NCBI GenBank assembly: GCA_028820655.1
Contig: JAPPIK010000015.1
Location: 1-64,000 of the forward strand
Direction: 5' to 3'
Length of the DNA stretch: 64,000 nt
Source of the DNA: Candidatus Poribacteria bacterium
GTDB taxonomy: Bacteria; Poribacteria; WGA-4E; JAJDTR01
The position numbers and the translations under genes are program-made. How positions within the stretch are numbered: the stretch's first letter is position 1; each line of letters begins with the position of its first letter. Positions 1-9,121 of this stretch are shown piece by piece. Below the pieces are notes generated by a model. It saw only the letters and a program-made list of their open reading frames with translations, had not been told where the DNA came from and made no database searches.

Positions 1-404
1 TGAAAAATACAATTTGTAGGGTGCGCACTGCGCGCCAGCCTCCTCTAAAAGCCCCAGAGGGGATCAAGCGAACGGATAGTGAGTGCGATAGAGATCTTGA
101 AGGTGTATAGAAACACCGAACCCCCACGCATCTAAGCCCCAGAGGGGATCAAGCGAGTGGATAGCGAGTGCGATAGAGATCCCAAAGGTATATAGCGAGG
201 AATTACAAAAACATGAAAAAACTGTCTTCAAATGACGAAAGATGGCTTGGCTGCCGACTTTTCAAACACGTTCTATAGCTAATCTTCTGCCAATCATTTT
301 CTAGAGGAAATTTCTCACCAAATCGCTGATTCCCTCCTCTCTTTTCCTCTCCGTGCCAATATGCGGTCTACCTTCCTTCCAGCCCTTCCCGCTTCCATTC
401 AACG
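1..404. repeat. gene-free repeat-rich stretch
   Basis: No gene is visible. It opens with a copy of the family 'tgtagggtgcgcactgcgcg', followed by two copies of the GATC-bounded repeat family in reverse orientation (about 61-97 and 145-183; left half GATCAAGCGAGTGGATA, right half GCGAGTGCGATAGAGATC). The last ~70 bases before the first gene are strongly pyrimidine-rich on this strand. Confidence 0.7.
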
Positions 405-2024
405 CTACTTCAAGATCAGCATCCGCCGCGTGGCTTGAAACGCGCCAGCCCGAAGCGTATAGAAATAAACCCCGCTTGAAACCATCTCTCCGGTGATATC
501 TCTACCGTCCCAATATGCCGCTGTTTCCCTGTCGCGATAATCGCCGGCTTCTTGCGTCCCCAAATCCAACGCCCGCACCAGTTGCCCATGGATGTTATGG
601 ATGCGAAACGTGACCGGCGCGTCTCCCGCCAGTCGGTAAGGCAACCAGGTTTCCGGATTGAATGGATTGGGGAAGTTTTGATAGAGCGCCGTCCGTTTGA
701 GATGAGCCAAGGTCGTGATCTTCAAACCAAACGGCTCGACGGCGAAGGGCGGCGTGTTGAAGTGCTCTGCGCCGCTATAAACATACGCCACGATGCCGTT
801 ACCGACTCCGACGCCCTTTTCCGGTCCGTCGCAGCCGGTGACAATGACAGTGTCGCCGCTTATGGCGATCGCGGAGCCGTAAAAGAGGTTTGGATGTGCA
901 ACCTCGGGCAGCACCGTTGCGGTATTTTTCCAGACGCCGTCAGCATTCACGAAGGAATACGCGGCGCCCGCGCTGAATCCGCCCGCTTCGCTGAGCGGAG
1001 CGCCAACGATCGCGATATTTCTGCTGGTGGCGACGCCTGATCCAAAGTGATCGCCTTTTCGCTTCTTTGGCGCAGTCAGCTTTGCCGCCTGATTCCAGGT
1101 GTTTCCGTCGCGCTGAAAAATGTATGCAGCGCCTGCGTCTCTTATTCCGTCGGGATCGTTCTTTTTGGATCCTACGATGATAGTGTCGCCTTCCATGCCG
1201 ACCGAAACGCCGAACTGGTCACCGGCTCCCGCATCGTCAGCCGTGAGTTTGGCTTGTTCCCTCCACGTATCGCCATCGCGGACGAACACGAAAACCGCGC
1301 CGGCGAATCTTGTGCCGCCATGTGTGTGCCCGGTCGCCCCGACAATAAGCGTGTCAGCTTGGATCTTGACCGCATCACCGAACGCATCCAATTTCGCCGA
1401 ATCCTTGGGGACGAGCTTGGCGTGCTGTTTCCATCCGTTTGCATCGCGGACGAAGAGGTAAACCGCCCCGGAATTGTTGCCGGCATCATCGTCCCCGGGC
1501 GCGCCAACCACCGCGGTAGTGCCATCGATTGAGACCACATGCCCGAAAGCGTCTCTCTGCCCCGCGTCGGCCGCGGTAAGTTTCACCTCCTGTTGCCAGT
1601 GAGGTGAGTTGAAGGCGTAAATATAGGCTGCCCCGGCGTTTTCTGCGCCTTCGTCATCGCCCGGCGCTCCGATAATGGCATAATCCGCGTGTCTGCGCCC
1701 CGGCGGCGCGCTGATTGAGACATCGTACCCGAATCCCGCCTGCCCGGTATTCGGTTTTCGGTCGTGAGCGGTAAGTTCCGCGGTCAGTTCCCACTTGTTC
1801 CGGTTCAGTGTGTAGATTCTGCCGGCGCCGGGATGCCTGTCGTGGTCCACATTATGCCTACCGACAATTACGACATCTCCCACAATCTCGGCGGGCAGTC
1901 GGCCTCGATTGCGTATTCCCTCCTCGGCCCCGATGAGCTTGATTTCGCCTTCGGCGGCGTGGCTGTCGCTCCCGGACGCGATACCAAGTAAAAAACCGAT
2001 GGCAATTAACCGAATTAATTTCAT
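405..2024 (-). CDS. secreted FG-GAP beta-propeller protein with C-terminal sorting domain (paralog 1)
   Basis: Predicted secreted or surface protein of 539 residues. The first ~24 residues form a signal peptide (MKLIRLIAIGFLLGIASG, then a short polar stretch). The body consists of about seven repeats built around [TA].[AVI]VGAP.D......AGA.Y.[FY], the FG-GAP/integrin-type propeller repeat, each followed by W....KL.A.D. The last ~95 residues are a FlgD-like / type 9-style sorting domain starting at QNFPNPFNPETWLPYRL and ending SSGVYFYTLRAG. The start is placed at the second ATG because AAGGAG lies six bases before it, whereas the first ATG abuts the Shine-Dalgarno sequence. First of four tandem paralogs. 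The ligand is unknown; a role in adhesion or surface display is inference from family architecture. Confidence 0.85.
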   Translation of the reverse strand: MKLIRLIAIGFLLGIASGSDSHAAEGEIKLIGAEEGIRNRGRLPAEIVGDVVIVGRHNVDHDRHPGAGRIYTLNRNKWELTAELTAHDRKPNTGQAGFGYDVSISAPPGRRHADYAIIGAPGDDEGAENAGAAYIYAFNSPHWQQEVKLTAADAGQRDAFGHVVSIDGTTAVVGAPGDDDAGNNSGAVYLFVRDANGWKQHAKLVPKDSAKLDAFGDAVKIQADTLIVGATGHTHGGTRFAGAVFVFVRDGDTWREQAKLTADDAGAGDQFGVSVGMEGDTIIVGSKKNDPDGIRDAGAAYIFQRDGNTWNQAAKLTAPKKRKGDHFGSGVATSRNIAIVGAPLSEAGGFSAGAAYSFVNADGVWKNTATVLPEVAHPNLFYGSAIAISGDTVIVTGCDGPEKGVGVGNGIVAYVYSGAEHFNTPPFAVEPFGLKITTLAHLKRTALYQNFPNPFNPETWLPYRLAGDAPVTFRIHNIHGQLVRALDLGTQEAGDYRDRETAAYWDGRDITGEMVSSGVYFYTLRAGAFQATRRMLILK

Positions 2025-2361
2025 AAGCATCTCCTTACTGTGCTATTAGCTAGCCGTTAAGCGACATTAATCTGTTAAATCCGCGTAATCTGCGACTCAG
2101 ACAATCACTACCCTTCCCTCACTCTCTCCTCTCCCATCCTTCCATTCTTCCGCCTTCCCCGCCGACCATCGCACATCCCGTTTTCTCGCTTTCCCGTCCT
2201 CCCCTCCTTCCTACTCTTTGCTGCTTTTACCGGTCACTGACCACTGCTTCTCGACCCCGCCAACCCCAGTGGATAGCGAGTGATCAAGGGAGATCAACTG
2301 ACTAGATAAGGAAGGCGATAGAGATCCCATAGAGATCCACAGGTCACCCAGCCGCCGCTTC
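2025..2361. repeat. gene-free: pyrimidine-rich tract plus GATC-bounded repeats
   Basis: Bases about 2095-2265 are nearly all C/T on this strand and end in 'ggtcactgaccactg'; a reverse-oriented relative lies at 40676-40815. Bases 2271-2338 hold a composite of the GATC-bounded repeat in which one copy seems inserted within another. No gene seen. Confidence 0.6.
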
Positions 2362-3993
2362 CTACTTCACGATCACCATTCGCCGCGAATCACGGAACGA
2401 AGGTGTCGCCAATTCGTAGATATAAACACCGCTGGATACCGGCTCCCCTTCACCGTTTAAACCATCCCAATACGCCGCATTCCTACGATCGGTGTAATGG
2501 CCGGCACCCTGATGCCCCATCTCCAATCGACGTACCGGCGCCCCCGCAATATCATAAATTGTCAGCGAAACATTCGCGTCTGCCGCCAACTGATACGGCA
2601 ACCACGTCTCCGGGTTGAACGGATTGGGGAAGTTTTGATAAAGCGCGGTGCGCTTGACCTGTCCCAGCGTTTCAATCTTCAATCCAAACGGCTCGACCGC
2701 GAAGGGCGGCGTGCCAAAGTGTTCCTCTCCGCTATAAACGTATGCAGCCGTACCGTTACCGAAACCGGCAGCGACTTCCGGAGCGGCTCCCGAACCCACA
2801 ACAATCGTGTCACCGCTTATGGCAATCGTGGAGCCGAAAACGAGGTTGGGCGCGGCATCATCTGGTGCAACCGTTACCGCTTTCTCCCAAACTCCATTGA
2901 CATTAACGAAGGAATACGCGGCGCCTCCGCCGAGTCCGCCCTCTTTGCGGAGCGGTGCGCCCACGACGGCAATCTTGCCTGTAGTGGCAACTCCCGCTCC
3001 GAAGTGGTCGCCCTTTTTCTTCCCCGGCGCAGTCAGTTTTGCACCCTGTTTCCAGTTGTTTCCGTCACGGACAAAGATGTACGCGGCGCCGGCATCTTTT
3101 GTGCCGCCAGCATCGTTCAGCAGTGATCCGACAATGACGTTGTCCCCTTCAATGTCGACCGAAACGCCGAATCGGTCGCTGGGTGCAGCATCGTCGGCGG
3201 TGAGTTTAGCTCGTTCTCTCCACGCGTCCCCTTCGCGTACAAAAACGAAAACGGCGCCCGCGAATCTTACGCCGTCATGAGTGTGCCCGGGTGCGCCGAT
3301 AATAGCCGTGTCCTTTTGGATGTCGACAGCCTCGCCCAGCGCGTCTGATCTCGCCAAGTCCTTGGGTTTGAGCTTGGCATGTTGCTTCCATCCATTCGCA
3401 TCGCGCACGTAGACATAGGCCGCCCCTGCGTTTTTCGCGGCACCGATATCTGCCTTGGGCGCGCCAACGACCGCCGCGGTGCCATCAATCGAGACCACGA
3501 ATCCGAAAGCGTCTCCCGCCACAGCGTCCGCGGCGGTGATTTTCATCTCCTGTTTCCAGTTTTTCCCGCTGAACGCGTAGATGTAGGCTGCGCCGGCGTC
3601 TTTCGCGGCGCCATCGTCGCCCGGCGCTCCGATGATCGCATAGTCCGCGATTGTTCTCCCCGTGCGGCCGCTGAGGGAGACGGCGAACCCGAAACCCGAC
3701 TGCCCCGGTTTCGGTTGGTCGAGATTTCGGTCGTGGGCGACGAGTTCCGCGGTCTTTTCCCACTTTCTTCGATTGCGCGTGAATATTCTACCGGCGCCGG
3801 CAAGGTTGTTGACATCCACATCATGCACCCCGAGGATAATAACATCCCCGACTATATCGACGGGCATGCGCGTTCTGTTGCGGGCTCCCTCTTGGGCACC
3901 GATGAGCTTGATTTCGCCGTCGGCGGCGTAACTGGTGGTTACGGATGCGATTCCAAGTAAGATACTGGCGATGATGAACCGGAGCGTTTTCAT
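2362..3993 (-). CDS. secreted FG-GAP beta-propeller protein with C-terminal sorting domain (paralog 2)
   Basis: A 543-residue predicted secreted protein with the same plan as its neighbours: signal peptide ending near SYA-ADGE, about seven FG-GAP-type blades (for example AAVVGAPKADIGAAKNAGAAY), and a C-terminal domain starting at LYQNFPNPFNPETWLPYQL and ending SSGVYIYELATPSF. The start is the second ATG (AAGGA seven bases upstream). The body is very close to paralog 3, but its last ~70 residues (SLTIYDIAGAPVRRLEMG...) differ from paralogs 1, 3 and 4, which share a FRIYN.HGQL type. This suggests the sorting tail has been exchanged by recombination. It lies in a ~1.97 kb tandem duplication with paralog 3. 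Confidence 0.85.
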   Translation of the reverse strand: MKTLRFIIASILLGIASVTTSYAADGEIKLIGAQEGARNRTRMPVDIVGDVIILGVHDVDVNNLAGAGRIFTRNRRKWEKTAELVAHDRNLDQPKPGQSGFGFAVSLSGRTGRTIADYAIIGAPGDDGAAKDAGAAYIYAFSGKNWKQEMKITAADAVAGDAFGFVVSIDGTAAVVGAPKADIGAAKNAGAAYVYVRDANGWKQHAKLKPKDLARSDALGEAVDIQKDTAIIGAPGHTHDGVRFAGAVFVFVREGDAWRERAKLTADDAAPSDRFGVSVDIEGDNVIVGSLLNDAGGTKDAGAAYIFVRDGNNWKQGAKLTAPGKKKGDHFGAGVATTGKIAVVGAPLRKEGGLGGGAAYSFVNVNGVWEKAVTVAPDDAAPNLVFGSTIAISGDTIVVGSGAAPEVAAGFGNGTAAYVYSGEEHFGTPPFAVEPFGLKIETLGQVKRTALYQNFPNPFNPETWLPYQLAADANVSLTIYDIAGAPVRRLEMGHQGAGHYTDRRNAAYWDGLNGEGEPVSSGVYIYELATPSFRDSRRMVIVK

Positions 3994-4324
3994 AAGCATT
4001 TCCTTACCGTGCTCTAGAAGTCACTGCAACTAATGATTTCGCATGCTTGTGGATAGTGAAATTCCTCTGTACCACAATCTGTTAAGTTGTGGATTCCGGA
4101 AACTTACAGTGGGATGTTCTATCGCGCGCTCGCTATTCACTCGCTTGATTGGTACAAGGAAGTCGCGATGGGGAGAAGATTTCTATCGCACTCACTATCC
4201 GTTGGGTTGATTGCTACGACGAACTCCAGTTATTGTGACTTGTGGATTACCAATTGGCGCGAATTACGATAGCGCCATGATTATGATTTCTGTTTATTCT
4301 CCCCGATCGTGCCTACATTCTATG
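3994..4324. repeat. intergenic copy 1 of the duplicated spacer
   Basis: No gene. It holds a CACAATCTGTTAAGTTGTG palindrome-like motif near 4074 and two diverged GATC-family repeats (about 4123-4158 and 4188-4226). The whole spacer recurs at 5960-6289 with high identity, which marks the ends of the tandem duplication. Confidence 0.75.
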
Positions 4325-5959
4325 CTACTTCAGAATGAGCATCCGGCGGGTGGACTGGAATGCCCCTGCCTGTAGTGTGTAGAAGTAGATTCCGCTCGAA
4401 ACCATCTCGCCATGTTCATCTCTACCATCCCAATAGGCAGCCGTGTCTCTGGACAGATAATTCCCCGGTACTTGATTGCCCAGATCCAACTCCCGCATCA
4501 ATTGACCATGGGTGTTATAGATGCGAAATGTAACCGGTGTGTCTGTCGCTAGGCGGTAAGGCAACCAGGTTTCGGGGTTGAACGGATTGGGGAAGTTTTG
4601 TAAAAGTGCGGTACGCTTGACTTGCCCCAGCGTTTCGATCTTCAGTCCAAACGGCTCGACGGCGAAGGGCGGTGTGCCAAAGTGTTCCTCTCCGCTATAA
4701 ACGTATGCCGCCGTACCGTTACCATATCCGGCATGAGGAGTGGGAGCGGCTCCACCTCCGAGAACAATCGTGTCGCCGCTTATAGCAACCGTAGAGCCAA
4801 GTAGAAGGTTTGGTCCGGGCTCATCGGGCACAACCGTTGCCGCGTTCTTCCAAACGCCGTCAACATTAACGAAGGAATACGCGGCACCCGCGCCGAGTCC
4901 GTCCTCTTCGCGGAGCGGTGCGCCAACCACGGCGATCATGCCGGTAGTGGCAACCCCTGCCCCGAAGCGGTCCCCCTTTCGCTTCTCCGGCGCAATCAAT
5001 TTTGCTTGTTGCGTCCACGTAGTTTCGTTACGGACAAAGATGTACGCGGCGCCGGCATCTTTTGTGCCGCCAGCATCGTTCAGCAAAGATCCGACAATGA
5101 CGGTGTCACCTTCAATGTCGACCGAAATGCCGAATCGGTCGCTGGATGCAGCATCGTCGGCAGTGAGTTTCGCCTGTTCCCTCCACGCATCCCCGTCACG
5201 CACAAAAACGAAAACGGCGCCCGCGAACCTGACGCCGCCATGAGTGTGCCCGGGCGCGCCGATAATAACTGTGTCCTTTTGGATGTCCACAGCCTCGCCC
5301 AGCGCGTCTGATCTCGCCGAATCTTTCGGAATGAGTTTCGCGTGTTGTCTCCATCTGTTCGCATCACGCACGAAGACGTAAGCAGCCCCGGCGTTTTTCG
5401 CGGCGCCAATATCTGCCTTGGGCGCGCCAACCACCGCAGTGGTGCCATCGATCGAGACTACGAATCCGAAAGCATCTCCCGCCGCCGCGTCACCCGCTGC
5501 AAGTTTTATTTCCTGTCTCCAGTTTTTCCCGTTTGAGGCGTAGATGTAGGCTGCCCCGGCGTCTTTCGCGGCACCGTTGTCGCCCGGCGCTCCGATGAGG
5601 GCATAATCCGCTGTTGTTCTCCCCGTGCGGCCGCTGAGGGAGACGGCGAATCCGAAACCGGATTGCCCCGGTTTCGGTTGGTCGAGATGTCGGTCGTGGG
5701 CAAGGAGTTCCGCCGACTGTTCCCATTTGTTTTTTCGGATCCGCGTGTAGATTCTGCCAGAGCCGAGAATATTGTTGATATCCACATCGTGTACGCCGAC
5801 GATAATGACATCTCCGACAACATCGACCGGCATACGCGCTCGATTGAGTGCGCCGTCTCCGGCTCCGATGAGCTTGATTTCGCCGTCGGCGGCGTGGATG
5901 GTGCTGCCCGAGGCGATGCCAAGTATAAGGCCTACAACGATGAACAGTGTTGTTTTCAT
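4325..5959 (-). CDS. secreted FG-GAP beta-propeller protein with C-terminal sorting domain (paralog 3)
   Basis: A 544-residue predicted secreted protein with signal peptide MKTTLFIVVGLILGIASG, FG-GAP blades (for example TVIIGAPGHTHGGVRFAGAV) and C-terminal sorting domain LLQNFPNPFNPETWLPYRL ending in SSGIYFYTLQAGAFQSTRR. It is nearly identical to paralog 2 through most of the propeller. The leader differs: where paralog 2 has GTAAGGAAATGCTT before the ATG, this copy has GTAAAAAAATGCTT, so the Shine-Dalgarno core is lost. Translation may therefore be weak, although the reading frame is intact. The start is assigned by analogy with the paralogs. Confidence 0.82.
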   Translation of the reverse strand: MKTTLFIVVGLILGIASGSTIHAADGEIKLIGAGDGALNRARMPVDVVGDVIIVGVHDVDINNILGSGRIYTRIRKNKWEQSAELLAHDRHLDQPKPGQSGFGFAVSLSGRTGRTTADYALIGAPGDNGAAKDAGAAYIYASNGKNWRQEIKLAAGDAAAGDAFGFVVSIDGTTAVVGAPKADIGAAKNAGAAYVFVRDANRWRQHAKLIPKDSARSDALGEAVDIQKDTVIIGAPGHTHGGVRFAGAVFVFVRDGDAWREQAKLTADDAASSDRFGISVDIEGDTVIVGSLLNDAGGTKDAGAAYIFVRNETTWTQQAKLIAPEKRKGDRFGAGVATTGMIAVVGAPLREEDGLGAGAAYSFVNVDGVWKNAATVVPDEPGPNLLLGSTVAISGDTIVLGGGAAPTPHAGYGNGTAAYVYSGEEHFGTPPFAVEPFGLKIETLGQVKRTALLQNFPNPFNPETWLPYRLATDTPVTFRIYNTHGQLMRELDLGNQVPGNYLSRDTAAYWDGRDEHGEMVSSGIYFYTLQAGAFQSTRRMLILK

Positions 5960-6289
5960 AAGCATTTTTTTACCGTGTTCTCAAAGTCATTGCAACTAAT
6001 TATTTCGGATGCCTGTGGATAATGAAATTCCTCTGTACCACAATCCGTTAGATTGTGGATTCCGGAAACTTACAGTGGAATGTTCTATCCCGCTCGCTAT
6101 TCGCTCGCTTGATTGGTACAAGGAAGTCGCGATGGGGAGAAGATTTCTATCGCACTCACTATCCGTTCGGTTGATTGCTACTACGAACCTCCATTTATTG
6201 TGACTCATGGATTACCAATTAGCATGAATTACGATGGCGCCATGACTATGATGCTTGTTTATTCTGCCCGATCGGGCCTACATTCTATG
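5960..6289. repeat. intergenic copy 2 of the duplicated spacer
   Basis: Near copy of 3994-4324: palindrome-like CACAATCCGTTAGATTGTG near 6038, two diverged GATC-family repeats (about 6080-6114 and 6146-6180), and the same 'attaccaatt' sequence before the next stop codon. No gene seen. Confidence 0.75.
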
Positions 6290-7909
6290 CTACTTCAGAA
6301 TGAGCATACGTCGGGTGGATTGGAACGTCCCAGCCTGGAGCGTGTAGAAGTAGACTCCGCTCGAAACCATTTCGCCTGATTGATTCATGCCATCCCAATA
6401 GGCTGCCGCTTCTCGGGACAGATAATCACCGGCCGCTTGAACGCCCAGATTCAACTCTCGCACTAGCTGCCCGTGGACATTATAAATGCCGAAGATCACC
6501 GGTGCGCCGGTCGCCAACCGGTAAGGCAACCATGTCTCCGGGTTGAACGGATTGGGAAAGTTCTGATGCAGTGCGGTACGCTTCATCTGCCCCAGCGTCG
6601 TCACGGCCAAACCAAAAGGCTGCACCGCGAACGGGGGCGTTCCGAAATCCTCAATACTGCTATATACGTAGGCGGCCGTTCCGGTACTCCTTGCGGCGAC
6701 ATTGTGCGGCGCCGCCCCTGCGGAAACAACCACGGTATTTTCGCTCATGGCGACCCAGGTGCCGAATCGGGTGTTCAGTCCGGCGTCTTCGGGCACGACC
6801 CTTTCCCGCTCCTCCCAGACGCCGTCAACATTTACGAATGAATATGCCGCGCCCGACGCGAGCGCGTTTTCTTCGTGCACATTTGCGCCGATAATGGCAA
6901 TTTTTCCGGTGGTTGCAACACTCGTCCCAAAATGGTCGTTCTTGCGTGTGCCCTTGGCTGCAAGTTTTGCCCCATGTTTCCACGTGTCTCCGTCAAGCGA
7001 GAAAACGTAGACGACCCCCGCGTCCTTTCCCGCTTGCGTATCGCGCAACGGCGCCCCGACGAGGAGTGTCTTGCCGCTCAGAGCGAGGGAATTGCCGAAC
7101 CGATCACTGGCTGCGGCGTCGTTCGCGGTGAGCTTTGCTTTTTGCCGCCACGCATCGCCCTCGCGCGTGAAGATGTAAACGGCGCCCGCGAATCTTGTAT
7201 CGCCGTGCGTGTGTCCGGGCGCTCCCACAATAACGGTGTCGCCTACAATGAGGACGGCCTCCCCAAAGGCGGACGATTTTCCCAAATTTTGGGGGACGAG
7301 TTTCAAATGCTGATTCCAACTGTTTCCATCTCGCACGAAGACATAGGCTGATCCGGAGTTGCTGCCGTCATCATCGTCCTTCGGTGCCCCAACGACCGCG
7401 GTGGTTCCGTGAATGGAGACGGCGAAACCGAAGGCATCGCCAGCCGCTCCGTCACCGGCGATAAGTTTCCCCTGCTGTTTCCAATTCTTTCCACTGCGGG
7501 CAAAGATATATGCGGAGCCGGATTTCGCGCCGGCGGCATCGTCCTGCGGCGCTCCGACGGCGGCAGAGTCAGCGCTGCCCCGCTGACCGACACGGCTGAT
7601 GGAGACCGACCATGCAAAGTCGCCGGCGCCGGGATTCGCCGGGTCGCGGTCTCCGGGGTGAAGTTCGGCCGTGCGGTTCCACTTCTTTCCGTCCCACTCG
7701 AAGATTATGGCGATGCTGTCCTTTTTGTTGTGCGCCAATATAAATCCTCCGAGGATGAGGGAGTCTCCGATGATATCGACGCACACGTGGCTGTTTGTCG
7801 CTCCCTTGTCGACACCAATCAGCTTGACACCCTTTCCGGCAAAGGCAGTTGCCGTCATTAATCCAAGGATACAGCAGACGAGGATGCGCTTTGGTATCTT
7901 CATCATCAT
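6290..7909 (-). CDS. secreted FG-GAP beta-propeller protein with C-terminal sorting domain (paralog 4)
   Basis: A 539-residue predicted secreted protein, the most diverged of the four paralogs. It has signal peptide MKIPKRILVCCILGLMTATAFA, propeller blades such as TAVVGAPKDDDDGSNSGSAY, and the sorting domain LHQNFPNPFNPETWLPYRL to YFYTLQAGTFQSTRR. The open frame continues 73 codons further upstream, but that extension has no family similarity. Three ATGs in a row follow GGAG at 7901-7909, so translation starts at one of them (7909 used here; 7903 gives the best spacing). It was probably the first gene of the array to diverge. Confidence 0.83.
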   Translation of the reverse strand: MMMKIPKRILVCCILGLMTATAFAGKGVKLIGVDKGATNSHVCVDIIGDSLILGGFILAHNKKDSIAIIFEWDGKKWNRTAELHPGDRDPANPGAGDFAWSVSISRVGQRGSADSAAVGAPQDDAAGAKSGSAYIFARSGKNWKQQGKLIAGDGAAGDAFGFAVSIHGTTAVVGAPKDDDDGSNSGSAYVFVRDGNSWNQHLKLVPQNLGKSSAFGEAVLIVGDTVIVGAPGHTHGDTRFAGAVYIFTREGDAWRQKAKLTANDAAASDRFGNSLALSGKTLLVGAPLRDTQAGKDAGVVYVFSLDGDTWKHGAKLAAKGTRKNDHFGTSVATTGKIAIIGANVHEENALASGAAYSFVNVDGVWEERERVVPEDAGLNTRFGTWVAMSENTVVVSAGAAPHNVAARSTGTAAYVYSSIEDFGTPPFAVQPFGLAVTTLGQMKRTALHQNFPNPFNPETWLPYRLATGAPVIFGIYNVHGQLVRELNLGVQAAGDYLSREAAAYWDGMNQSGEMVSSGVYFYTLQAGTFQSTRRMLILK

Positions 7910-8539
7910 GAATCTCCATTCACTGTTGCTGGTCAGGATTGTGCAATTTATTTCGAGCGGCGACGGCTCGATTCCGCGTACATCCGTGTAGCCTGCAACG
8001 AATATTGGACGTGGTATTTTTTTGGTGCGACATCTTTCCAAAAATAACCTGGATTGTGATGGCATCGACCAACGATGTTTGCGGCCCACGGGGCTCTCTA
8101 TGGGATCTCTACCGCGTTCGCTATTCACTCACTTGCTGGATCTCTACCGCGTTCGCTATTCACTCACTTGCTGGATCTCTACCGCGCTTGATTTCCACTC
8201 GCTTGATCCTATAGGATTGTGCGTGAAAGAAATCAAGTTTTCAAGAAAAAACTTGATTTCGGTGGTTTCGGGAAAAAACTCGGCTTCTGCGCTTTCGAGA
8301 TGAGAGCGCACAACTTGGATTAACTCTGAAATTGCGCTTGAAGCCTTAACCGGAGAGGCTTGAAGCGCCACGGGAGTGCGCTAAAGTGCGCGCGTATTTT
8401 TCGGTCCACTTATTGAGGAACGCCCAGAAAGCGGGTTAGATAGTATTGATTCCGCTAGGAATATGCCTCGCTCAATCTGGTTCCCCATCCGGTCTTTACT
8501 AGTCTTAGTGAACGCTTGGATCCCTATCGCACTCGCTGT
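7910..8539. repeat. gene-free: tandem GATC-family repeats and an A/T hairpin
   Basis: Bases 8100-8209 carry three head-to-tail partial copies of the GATC-family repeat, joined as '..cacttgctggatctctaccgcg..'. Bases 8228-8262 form an AAATCAAGTTTT / AAAACTTGATTT hairpin that recurs at 33409-33443. Another family copy lies at 8518-8554. No convincing gene. Confidence 0.65.
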
Positions 8540-8766
8540 CCACTCGCTTGATCACCGCTTTTCTCTTGAAGCGATATAGTGAAATGAGATGCCAACGGAG
8601 CGTCGATTTAAGCGATGTGTTGACATTTCCTGAATTTGAGAATTCCTTTGCTGGAGCGGGTTCTCAGGATTCGTAGTGCCAACAAAATGCCAAAAAGAAA
8701 ATAATGTTACACCGCCATGGCGGATGGTACCGTATAATATACCACACAACTGTTAAGTTTTCAATG
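8540..8766 (-). repeat. conserved promoter-plus-leader element, copy A
   Basis: On the minus strand this begins with a sigma70-like promoter (TTGAAA, 17-base spacer, TATATT), then a ~200-base leader with GTTRGCAT-type motifs, including GTTGGCAC, inverted ATGTCAAC and GTTGGCATC. The same order of blocks occurs on the plus strand at 34937-35140 (for example ACCCGCTCC.GCAAAGG.ATTCTC, CGCTTAAATC and TCGCTTCAAG). Both copies run directly into a GATC-family repeat. The 65-codon frame across this copy is not kept in copy B, so the element is probably not coding. Confidence 0.6.
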
Positions 8767-9121
8767 TAAAAGTAACGAATTGCGGGCGGGAAGAAAAGTG
8801 GAAAATTTCAATCAAGGCACAGTTTTTCAAATCTAACCAAGGAGCGAAAAATGGGTGTCGTTCGATCATGCGCTATACAGATTGGGCTATGCTGGCGCTT
8901 GTAAAGGCTGGTGCGCGGGGAGTGGCCACATCACGATTCTATTGACATTGCACTCCGCTGGAGTGCAGGAATTAGGATCGTCGCCTTCTATAGACATTGG
9001 GGAATTCGATCGCAGTCACTTTTCGTTCCCTTGATCGCTCATTATTCATTCGCTTGATTGCAGTGCGCACCCTACAAGGAATGGTGGGCGGTGCCCACCC
9101 TACATATGTGCAAAGGGGAGC
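8767..9121. repeat. gene-free: hairpin and 'gtgcgc' repeat families
   Basis: Contains the GCACTCC-gct-GGAGTGC hairpin (8950-8966) with its usual lead-in ATTGACATT, a diverged GATC-family pair (8999-9059), and the 'tacaaggaatggtgggcggtg' family near 9075. No gene seen. Confidence 0.6.

Noticed and set aside
8552-8749. 65-codon frame inside promoter-leader element A as a real small gene
   Set aside because: The frame is not kept in copy B, where stops appear at once; conservation is at the nucleotide level.
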